From NCBI GenBank assembly GCA_001897155.1, contig MKSF01000003.1:124001-188000 (forward strand): a stretch of 64,000 nt of DNA. Direction: 5' to 3'. The translations under genes and the position numbers were made by a program. This document shows, piece by piece, positions 54,937 to 61,691 of the stretch. Numbering within the stretch: the stretch's first letter is position 1; each line of letters begins with the position of its first letter. Source of the DNA: Bacteroidetes bacterium 47-18 (GTDB taxonomy: Bacteria; Bacteroidota; Bacteroidia; Chitinophagales; Chitinophagaceae). The notes under the pieces are model-generated. The model saw nothing but the letters and a program-made list of their open reading frames with translations. It was not told the origin of the DNA and searched no databases.

Positions 54937-55704
54937 ATGAGTACAAAACACAAAACAGTATTTATCGCCTTTTCTTCGCAAAAAGGCGGTGTCGGCAAGA
55001 GTACATTTACAACGCTCGTTGCGAGTACCCTGCACTATCGTTTGGGCTACAATGTAGTCGTCTTCGATACGGATTTTCCCCAGCACAGCTTGATGAAAAT
55101 GAAAGAGCGTGATTTGAAAATGGTAATGGAAAACGAAGCCTTGAAAAAACAGGCGTATAACCAATTTATAACCATCAACAAAAAGGCTTATGAGATTATA
55201 CAGCATCGAGCGGACAGCGTATTGGAAAAAGCCCAGGAATATGTAAACGGTTCCTCTGTGCCGATTGATGTTGTTTTCTTCGACCTGCCCGGAACTGTGA
55301 ACACGCCCGGTATTCTGAAAGCGTTGGCAGGAATGCACCACATTTTTACACCCATTACGGCAGACCGTGTGGTAATGGAAAGTACGCTCGTTTTTACGCA
55401 ACTTTTGCAGGACGTTATTATGAAACAAGGAGAAACTTCCATAGAAACCATAAACCTGTTTTGGAACCAAGTGGACGGCAGGGAAAGCACACCGTTGTAC
55501 GAAGTTTATAACAATCTTATCAACCTATTAGGATTAAGCCTTATGCAAAGCCAAGTCAAGAGCAGTACACGCTTTCGGAAAGAAAGCGAAGTGAACAGCA
55601 AAGGCTTATTCCGCTCCACGTTGTTACCTCCCGATGAGCGTCTGATGAAAACCTGTCAGTTAGACCTGTTTATGAACGAATTTTTAAAAATCACTCAATT
55701 ATAA
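54937..55704 (+). CDS. traA: ParA-type ATPase TraA
   Basis: A 255-residue ParA/MinD-family ATPase that opens the transfer operon. The deviant Walker A is SSQKGGVGKSTFTTLVAST near residue 12 with the signature lysine. The A' acidic segment is VVVFDTDFPQHSL near 45, and the Walker B-like segment is VVFFDLPGTVNTPG near 110. ParA proteins of conjugative elements may guide partition or position the transfer machinery. No ParB gene follows, but the preceding repeat array could be a DNA partner. Confidence 0.9.
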   Translation: MSTKHKTVFIAFSSQKGGVGKSTFTTLVASTLHYRLGYNVVVFDTDFPQHSLMKMKERDLKMVMENEALKKQAYNQFITINKKAYEIIQHRADSVLEKAQEYVNGSSVPIDVVFFDLPGTVNTPGILKALAGMHHIFTPITADRVVMESTLVFTQLLQDVIMKQGETSIETINLFWNQVDGRESTPLYEVYNNLINLLGLSLMQSQVKSSTRFRKESEVNSKGLFRSTLLPPDERLMKTCQLDLFMNEFLKITQL

Positions 55705-55709
55705 GCCCT

Positions 55710-56147
55710 ATGGAAAAAGGAAACAGAAAAAAAGTAACACCCGATATTGACGAGGAACTGATGATGAGCCTTATGGTGGACGGCGTGAAAAAGGAAGGCA
55801 TACAGCTTCCTCCCAAACCTGCCAAAGTACCCGAAAAGGAAACCGAAGAAGTAAAACAAGAGGTAGAACGGAACAAACCTGCGGTTAGGGAAAAGAGCCG
55901 GACAAAGCGAACTGCCGATGCCGATTATGAAAGTACCTTTTTCAAAAAATCGGAAACGAATGCCCGTGATGGTAAAACGGTCTATATCAGACCGGAATTT
56001 CACGAAAAGCTGACACGCATTATTCAAGTGATTGGCGAAGACAAGATTAGTATATACGCTTATTTGGATAATCTGCTCGATTACCATTTTCAGGAATTTG
56101 GCGAACAGATTACCAAGAGCTATAACGAAAAGTATAAACCCATTTAA
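55710..56147 (+). CDS. DUF3408 family conjugation protein (first)
   Basis: A 145-residue protein with an acidic, Lys/Glu-rich N-terminus (TPDIDEELMMSLMVDGVKKE) and a C-terminal DUF3408 domain from about residue 75: NARDGKTVYIRPEFHEKLTR, IQVIGEDKISIYAYLDNLLD and YHFQEFGEQITKSYNE. The domain is thought to be of the ribbon-helix-helix type. It is found in the tra operons of Bacteroidota elements (TraB/TraC position). It starts 5 bases after traA. Confidence 0.85.
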   Translation: MEKGNRKKVTPDIDEELMMSLMVDGVKKEGIQLPPKPAKVPEKETEEVKQEVERNKPAVREKSRTKRTADADYESTFFKKSETNARDGKTVYIRPEFHEKLTRIIQVIGEDKISIYAYLDNLLDYHFQEFGEQITKSYNEKYKPI

Positions 56148-56158
56148 TAATAAAAGTT

Positions 56159-56425
56159 ATGAGTAAAAAGCAAAGAAAACAGATAAAAAACAAAGAACAG
56201 TATCCCTTGATGTTCTTGACAAACCGCTACCCGTCCAGTCGTGATGGCAAGGTCGTTTACATCCGTCCGGAATACCACGAAAGGTTACTCCGCATTGTGC
56301 AATTAACGAGGGAAGAAAAATCAACGCTCTACTCGTACATTGACAATATTCTTGAACACCACTTCAGAGAGTACGGTGATGATATTACCGATTATTTCAA
56401 TGAACGCTTTAAACCCATTTTATAA
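56159..56425 (+). CDS. DUF3408 family conjugation protein (second)
   Basis: An 88-residue paralogue of the preceding gene, reduced to the DUF3408 core: SRDGKVVYIRPEYHERLLRI, LTREEKSTLYSYIDNILEHH and FREYGDDITDYFNERFKP. The high similarity of the core suggests tandem duplication. It lies 11 bases after the first copy and 3 bases before traD, in the same operon. The two may form a hetero-oligomeric DNA-binding complex; this is inference. Confidence 0.85.
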   Translation: MSKKQRKQIKNKEQYPLMFLTNRYPSSRDGKVVYIRPEYHERLLRIVQLTREEKSTLYSYIDNILEHHFREYGDDITDYFNERFKPIL

Positions 56426-56428
56426 GCT

Positions 56429-57064
56429 ATGGAAACTCTAATTGTAATATGCCTGCTGATAATCATTGTCCTGCTTGTACAGGACAAGATTGTCATTAAG
56501 AAAAAGTCGGAGCAGAAGCCGAAACAGGAAAAAGTCAATCCCAATCTGCCCGATATTATGGGTCAGCCCAAGCCTGTAAGAAGCCAATCCCTGCCAATCC
56601 CTGCCAATGAAAGCCAAATGGCGGAACAGGAGATAAATCCCGGTAATTTAGACATTGAATACGACGAAAATGAAATTGTTGGTATTCAAATTCCGCAGGA
56701 GGAGCTGGACGATGCTTTCAGTAATATGCCTGATTTAAGAGCGGAGGAAGAAGAATGGAACAGGTACGGAATTTCCGGTGGCGATGACAGTCTTGCCCAA
56801 GGGGTTACCTATGACGAACTAACAGCCGTAGGGGAATTGCTCCAAAAAAAACATTTGGAACAACCTCAAAAAGTAAGGGCAAAAGCGTTAGTTCAAAAAT
56901 TGCAGGGAACTGAATTATTCAGCCTAATGGAAAGTTCTATCGAGGGTGCTACCCGAAAAATTGCCGAGATTTTGGACAGCACACTCACAACTGAAACGGA
57001 AGCCGGTTCTTCCAATTTGCGGAAAAATGATTTTGAAAACTTTGACATCGGGGAGTTTATATAG
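56429..57064 (+). CDS. traD: Conjugal transfer protein TraD
   Basis: A 211-residue protein with one N-terminal membrane helix (TLIVICLLIIIVLLVQD), then a Lys-rich stretch and an acidic, mostly helical body (LDIEYDENEIVGIQIPQEEL, GISGGDDSLAQGVTYDELTA). It matches the TraD protein that follows the DUF3408 genes in Bacteroidota elements. It is unrelated to the F-plasmid TraD coupling ATPase. No catalytic motif is visible. The operon is broken after it by the reversed Gabija-like pair. Confidence 0.8.
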   Translation: METLIVICLLIIIVLLVQDKIVIKKKSEQKPKQEKVNPNLPDIMGQPKPVRSQSLPIPANESQMAEQEINPGNLDIEYDENEIVGIQIPQEELDDAFSNMPDLRAEEEEWNRYGISGGDDSLAQGVTYDELTAVGELLQKKHLEQPQKVRAKALVQKLQGTELFSLMESSIEGATRKIAEILDSTLTTETEAGSSNLRKNDFENFDIGEFI

Positions 57065-57079
57065 ACTTCCCTTTGTCTT

Positions 57080-59113
57080 TTAAACTGTTATAATTTCCCA
57101 AATATCTGTACTTATTGTGTTTTGTAATGCGTTAAATCTGTCTTTGTGAATTGCTATGCAAAGTAAATCTGTTGGTCGTGAAAAACCAACGTAAGCCATT
57201 TTCGCTGATTGTTTTACTCTGTCGCCAACAGTTGATTGTATTTGTGTTCCTAAAAATTGGTCTTTTAGTCGTTGCGATTCGTAAGACTTTGCATTTGTTC
57301 CTCGTCCGTCTTGCTGAAAATATGATTCCAAATACAATGTCGCACAATGTGTTTGTCCTTTTACTGCGTGAACGCTTGTAATTTCAATTTCAAAGCCGTC
57401 TGCTTTGTAATGATTTGTTGGGGCTAAAATTTCTGCATTTTCGACAGAAATTTCTGCATTGTCATCATTGATGAAATTTGAACTTATAGAAACAGTTTTG
57501 TCAAAAATTGCAAGCAATGTTGGAATGTAAGTTTTAATTTCCTCCCAAACTTCGTTTGTTTTTTCTCTAACTATTTCGATTGACCAATTATAAATATTAA
57601 GATTTAATTCGTCATATTTTTGAACGTCTTTTTCGTGTATGAAGTCAATTAGTTTTTTCTTTGTGTAGGGTCTGTCGTCTGTTGTATTGATGTTTTCTAA
57701 ACGTAAGATTTTTAGAAAAGCATTTAAGATATTTTTCCGAATAGGTTCTAATGTTTGCTTTTGCTCATAATACAACAAATAACTTTTCAAGTTGTCATAA
57801 TCTTGTTTTGGTTTCCCTTTGTCTTTCGCAAAACCTTTGTGATAATCTTCTAAACGTAGTTTAGCTGCATCATTACGGCTTGTTTCATCTTCTTTCCATT
57901 CAGTATTCCAACAAATAGCTTTGATTGGTTTCTCGGAATTCCCTAAACCTTTTTCTTTTACGATTTGAGCAAAACAAGCAATAATGTTTCCGATTGTTTC
58001 ATTTTCAAAAACTAAAATATGCGGTTTTATTTCACATTCATTTTTTCCAACAATATCAAAAGTTTCATCGCTGTATAAAGCAAATTTTTTTACAACGTTT
58101 GCAATATGTTTGCTTAGTCGTTGGCTTCCGTTTAATCGTAAAACTTCTGGTCTATCAACCCAATTATCATTTGCTTTTACAAATGAGTTATAGATAGCTT
58201 GGTTTTTGTCGCCAATTCTTTGAATTTTTGAAATGCTGTTTCCGTCATCGTAAAAAACTTTTTCTAACAAATTGTATTGATGCGTGTCCATATCTTGCAT
58301 TTCATCAACGAACACAAAAGAAAAACGTGTCTGCAATATGGTTTTGACACTTGGTATTTTATTCAAATAAACGTCAGCTAAAAAATAAGCATCATCATAA
58401 TGTAAAATACCTGATTGAAGAATTCCAATTTTGAATCTTAAAAACCAATTATATACACTTTGTTTTTCTTGCGGTGTGTAATCACGATAATTTTCTGTCC
58501 TTGTTCTACCTCGTGGTTTACTAACTTCTAAAACATCCCCATTTAGTTTTTTTACTAACTGAGTTTCTGTAGAGTATTGAAATCTGTAATTATAAAATAA
58601 CCCCTCATTATTGTTTTTTATATAGGCAACTTTGTCGGTAATATCTTTGTCGAACCCCAGCTTATACAACCAAGGTTTTTCAATACAATTCTTAATCTTT
58701 TCGTTGTATATTTCGTGGTCAATCCTGATTGGCTTTTTATTGAATTTTTGAACGTAAAACGGAACAGCTAAAAACTCATCAACAAAACTTTGTATTGTTC
58801 CAATGAAATTTGGATAGGAAAATAATCTCGGACAATACTTTTGAATTTTTTCTTTTATTTCGTCAATGGCTGCGTTTGTATGCGACAAAACCAAAATTCC
58901 TGAACCTTCAGCAAAGGGAAGTTTGCTTTCCAAAATAATTAGCTTTGCAAGCAAAGCCGTTGTTTTTCCACTTCCGGGAACAGCTTGTAAATCTATTGTA
59001 TTGAAATTGCGAATAAACACTTTTCGTTCATCGTCAAATGTTTTGCCTACAGGTAAAAGCAATCGTTCGGCATATTGAATTTCTTCATCTGATATGTTAA
59101 TTTCCTGTGGCAT
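57080..59113 (-). CDS. gajB: UvrD/Rep-type helicase, GajB-like (Gabija)
   Basis: A 677-residue superfamily 1A helicase. Motif I is LQAVPGSGKTTALLAKL (Lys50), Ia is LVLSHTNAAIDEI, II is VFVDEMQDMDTHQYN near residue 280 and III is IGDKNQAIYNS near 305. The C-terminal motifs are ITSVHAVKGQTHCATLYLES near 585 and AYVGFSRPTDLLCIAIH near 650. It overlaps the OLD-type gene by 17 bases, the arrangement of gajA-gajB. In Gabija, GajB acts with GajA against phage DNA. It is longer than the best-known GajB (about 500 residues), so subtype is uncertain. Confidence 0.85.
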   Translation of the reverse strand: MPQEINISDEEIQYAERLLLPVGKTFDDERKVFIRNFNTIDLQAVPGSGKTTALLAKLIILESKLPFAEGSGILVLSHTNAAIDEIKEKIQKYCPRLFSYPNFIGTIQSFVDEFLAVPFYVQKFNKKPIRIDHEIYNEKIKNCIEKPWLYKLGFDKDITDKVAYIKNNNEGLFYNYRFQYSTETQLVKKLNGDVLEVSKPRGRTRTENYRDYTPQEKQSVYNWFLRFKIGILQSGILHYDDAYFLADVYLNKIPSVKTILQTRFSFVFVDEMQDMDTHQYNLLEKVFYDDGNSISKIQRIGDKNQAIYNSFVKANDNWVDRPEVLRLNGSQRLSKHIANVVKKFALYSDETFDIVGKNECEIKPHILVFENETIGNIIACFAQIVKEKGLGNSEKPIKAICWNTEWKEDETSRNDAAKLRLEDYHKGFAKDKGKPKQDYDNLKSYLLYYEQKQTLEPIRKNILNAFLKILRLENINTTDDRPYTKKKLIDFIHEKDVQKYDELNLNIYNWSIEIVREKTNEVWEEIKTYIPTLLAIFDKTVSISSNFINDDNAEISVENAEILAPTNHYKADGFEIEITSVHAVKGQTHCATLYLESYFQQDGRGTNAKSYESQRLKDQFLGTQIQSTVGDRVKQSAKMAYVGFSRPTDLLCIAIHKDRFNALQNTISTDIWEIITV

Positions 59114-60866
59114 ATTTAATCGCTTTTACAAGATAATTAACTGTGTCGGCTTCATCTTCTGAAATTGTAATTGTGTGAACTGCTTTACTTAAATCTTCAT
59201 CAATCGCGTTTGCAATGTGATAAGCAATATTGGTTTTTTTCAAAGTTTTGTTTATCAATTTTGTTGCAAGTGCTTTTTCAAAATCCGCTTCCCAATCTGT
59301 TTTTGTATGAAATGCTTTTGCTGCATTTTGAAAAACCGTTGTTAAACTTGTTGATTTGAATAGGGAATATTCCAAAGTCCAATTTGGTGCAGCAAAGTAT
59401 TTTACATTTTCTTCCGATTGGTCAGCTATCTTTTTAATTTCCGCTTCTGTTTTTTCCTTAATTGTTTCGGCATCACGTTTTACAAAATCATCTCCGCTTT
59501 TTTCGTATTCCCTAATATCCGAATCTGTAATTACAGCAACAGGAATTTTCATATTGGGTTCTGCTTCTCGCAAGTATATTTTTGAATAATGGTCAAAACC
59601 TGTGTGTCCGATGTTCACAATGGAAACGCCTTTTTCTGTTAAGCTTATTCCGATTGCTTTTGCAATGCTTGGCAATAAAATTTCTTCTGCCCAACCCTCA
59701 ACTAAAATCACGCCTTTGGCAAAAAACAAATTGGCTTTTGTGGTGTCCAAAAATTTTTCTAAAAATTTGTAATCGTCTTTTCCCAATTTGGTGTAAGTTT
59801 CGCCCATTGGAAAAGCGTTTCCATTGTTGCAAATAATCAAATTTTCCAATTTGAGTTTGGAAGCCAAATTAGGGCTGTGCGTTGTGAGAATGAGTTGAAT
59901 GTCTGTTTGCTTTTGAAACACTTCAATCACTTGCATTTGTGCCTGTGGGTGCAAGTGTGCTTCCAATTCTTCAACCAAGCCCAAACGTAAACCTGTCCAA
60001 TTTGACTTGGTTAAGTGAAGCAATTCCGCAGCCATAAACAAACGGTTCAAAGTTCCTAAGCCCGGATTTGGTTCGCCTTTCAGGGTTAAAGCAAGTTTTT
60101 CAAGAATGCTTTTGATGTCGGTTGATGTTGATTCAAATTCGCTTTCGTTATTCTTGCTGTAAAAACTTTTAATGTAGTTGTCAATTTTATCTTTTATCTG
60201 TTTTCCCTCTGTGGCTTTGGGTTGTCCTGTATTATCAACGCCTTTGAAATAATTTTCTAATTCTTCTTTTAAGCCCGAAAAGATTTTTACCAAATCGTTG
60301 TCTTTCTCTTTTCCTTTAAATGCTTCATCGCCCAAAAGAATTTGTGATAAACGTGAATTGCGTTTTGCAACCAATTCGTTTTCTGCATCACGCAAAGGTT
60401 TTAAGTAAGTTGCTTTAAAATATTCTTTTGTTTCTGATGAAAGCATATATCCTTCTTCATCAACTCCGGCTTTTACATCGGTTGGCGTTATTTTGCCTGT
60501 TTGGCGTTTTACATCGTAGTTTAATTTCAAAAATGGTTTTGCTTCTTCGCCTGTACCTATCCAGCCCAACCATTCTGTAAAGTTTTTTGCTTCTTCGGGT
60601 TTTAAATCTTCAAACTTCAATTCAATGCGGAAACGATTTGCATCTTGGTAAAAATCTTTATTATCAACTCTTATGTATTCGTAGCTGTGCGTTTTCAAAA
60701 CCAATTTTATGGCATCAATAATAGCAGTTTTACCCGAATCATTTTCACCAATAATCACATTCAAACCTTTGGTGAGGTTTAAATCTAAATGTGGTTTATC
60801 AAGGTCTATATCCCCCTCTACACCGAATTTTCTAAAATTCCAAAGTTTGATGTTAGATAAATACAC
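59097..60866 (-). CDS. gajA: OLD-family ATPase-TOPRIM nuclease, GajA-like (Gabija)
   Basis: A 589-residue OLD-family protein. The N-terminal ABC-type ATPase has Walker A VIIGENDSGKTAIIDAI at residues 38-54, the signature/Walker B stretch LGLVEELEAHLHPQAQMQVI near 300 and ILTTHSPNLASKL near 330. The C-terminal TOPRIM domain has VILVEGWAEEILLPSIA near 390 and VAVITDSDIREYEKSGDD near 445, the metal-binding acids. The start is a GTG at 60864-60866. Paired with the UvrD-type gene downstream, this is the Gabija layout: a nucleotide-sensing nuclease that cuts phage DNA. The pair interrupts the tra operon between traD and traE, on the opposite strand. Confidence 0.87.
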   Translation of the reverse strand: MYLSNIKLWNFRKFGVEGDIDLDKPHLDLNLTKGLNVIIGENDSGKTAIIDAIKLVLKTHSYEYIRVDNKDFYQDANRFRIELKFEDLKPEEAKNFTEWLGWIGTGEEAKPFLKLNYDVKRQTGKITPTDVKAGVDEEGYMLSSETKEYFKATYLKPLRDAENELVAKRNSRLSQILLGDEAFKGKEKDNDLVKIFSGLKEELENYFKGVDNTGQPKATEGKQIKDKIDNYIKSFYSKNNESEFESTSTDIKSILEKLALTLKGEPNPGLGTLNRLFMAAELLHLTKSNWTGLRLGLVEELEAHLHPQAQMQVIEVFQKQTDIQLILTTHSPNLASKLKLENLIICNNGNAFPMGETYTKLGKDDYKFLEKFLDTTKANLFFAKGVILVEGWAEEILLPSIAKAIGISLTEKGVSIVNIGHTGFDHYSKIYLREAEPNMKIPVAVITDSDIREYEKSGDDFVKRDAETIKEKTEAEIKKIADQSEENVKYFAAPNWTLEYSLFKSTSLTTVFQNAAKAFHTKTDWEADFEKALATKLINKTLKKTNIAYHIANAIDEDLSKAVHTITISEDEADTVNYLVKAIKYATGN

Positions 60867-60931
60867 GTATTCAATATTTAGATTGATAAAATATGCTAAT
60901 ATAAAATTAATTCTTCAAACCGCCACTGAAA

Positions 60932-60956
60932 GCCAAACACTTCCTTTGACTGCCAC
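60932..60956 (+). promoter_or_regulatory. Recurrent element motif, copy ahead of traE
   Basis: GCCAAACACTTCC (60932-60944) plus TTTGA and TGCCAC fit the family, with one base changed in the core. The site lies 89 bases before the traE ATG on the plus strand. It sits in the spacer between the Gabija start and traE, so it likely serves traE. Confidence 0.55.
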
Positions 60957-61044
60957 TTTAAAGTAACACCTCTATTTCTATAAGACATTTGTCCCAAAAG
61001 CCCGCAAGGTGCGGGATTACAGTAACAAATTAATCTTTTTCAAA

Positions 61045-61350
61045 ATGGAAAAACAGAGAAAAAAAGTTTTGCTGACGTTCGGTGCAATGCTGTCAGCAAT
61101 AGGTGTGTTCGCACAGGGAAACGGCTCGGCAGGTATCAACGAAGCTACCCAAATGGTAACATCGTATTTCGACCCAGCGACACAACTCATTTATGCCATC
61201 GGGGCTGTGGTCGGACTAATCGGAGGTGTGAAAGTGTACAACAAATTCAGTAGTGGCGACCCCGACACGAGCAAGACTGCGGCAAGTTGGTTTGGTGCGT
61301 GTATCTTCTTGATTGTAGCGGCTACTATCCTGCGTTCATTCTTCCTTTAA
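61045..61350 (+). CDS. traE: Conjugal transfer protein TraE (DUF4134)
   Basis: A 101-residue membrane protein. The start is set at ATG 61045 (MEKQRKKVLLTFGAMLSAIG), as an earlier in-frame ATG only adds 12 unlikely residues. It has a signal/first helix, then GINEATQMVTSYFDPATQLI and two membrane helices (YAIGAVVGLIGGVKVYNKF; FGACIFLIVAATILRSFF). It is the DUF4134 family, VirB2-like in size and layout, and may be a pilus or channel subunit. It restarts the tra operon after the Gabija insertion. Confidence 0.9.
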   Translation: MEKQRKKVLLTFGAMLSAIGVFAQGNGSAGINEATQMVTSYFDPATQLIYAIGAVVGLIGGVKVYNKFSSGDPDTSKTAASWFGACIFLIVAATILRSFFL

Positions 61351-61361
61351 TCGCTTGCCTT

Positions 61362-61691
61362 ATGAATTACAACATTAACAAAGGCATCGGAAGGACGGTT
61401 GAGTTCAAAGGATTAAAAGCCCAATACCTGTTCATCTTCGCAGGCGGACTGCTCGGTACGCTCATCTTCGTGATGATACTGTATATGGCAGGTGTAAACC
61501 CGTACATCTGCCTGTTTATCGGTGCTGGAGGTGCTTCGCTGATTGTGTGGCAGACCTTTTCGCTCAACAAAAAACACGGCGAACACGGTCTGATGAAAAT
61601 CGGGGCAAGAAAAAGACACCCCCGATACATCATTTGTCGCAAGCCTGTACACAGGTATTTAAAATTCACGCCTAAACAGAAAGCCCTATGA
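61362..61691 (+). CDS. traF: Conjugal transfer protein TraF (DUF4133)
   Basis: A 109-residue protein from ATG 61362 (MNYNINKGIGRTVEFKGLKA). Two membrane helices follow at about residues 22-42 and 47-65 (FIFAGGLLGTLIFVMILYMAG; YICLFIGAGGASLIVWQ), and the tail is basic. This layout is VirB3-like, and in related elements it always sits between TraE and TraG. The gene starts 11 bases after traE and overlaps traG by 4 bases. Confidence 0.88.
   Translation: MNYNINKGIGRTVEFKGLKAQYLFIFAGGLLGTLIFVMILYMAGVNPYICLFIGAGGASLIVWQTFSLNKKHGEHGLMKIGARKRHPRYIICRKPVHRYLKFTPKQKAL

Noticed and set aside
54901-55470. Minus-strand open frame of 189 codons over traA
   Set aside because: It lies antisense to the ParA-type gene with its intact Walker motifs and shows no recognisable domain.
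59097-60866. PARIS-type assignment for the OLD-like gene
   Set aside because: PARIS uses separate ATPase and DUF4435 proteins. Here ATPase and TOPRIM are in one chain and the partner is a UvrD-type helicase, which is the Gabija layout.
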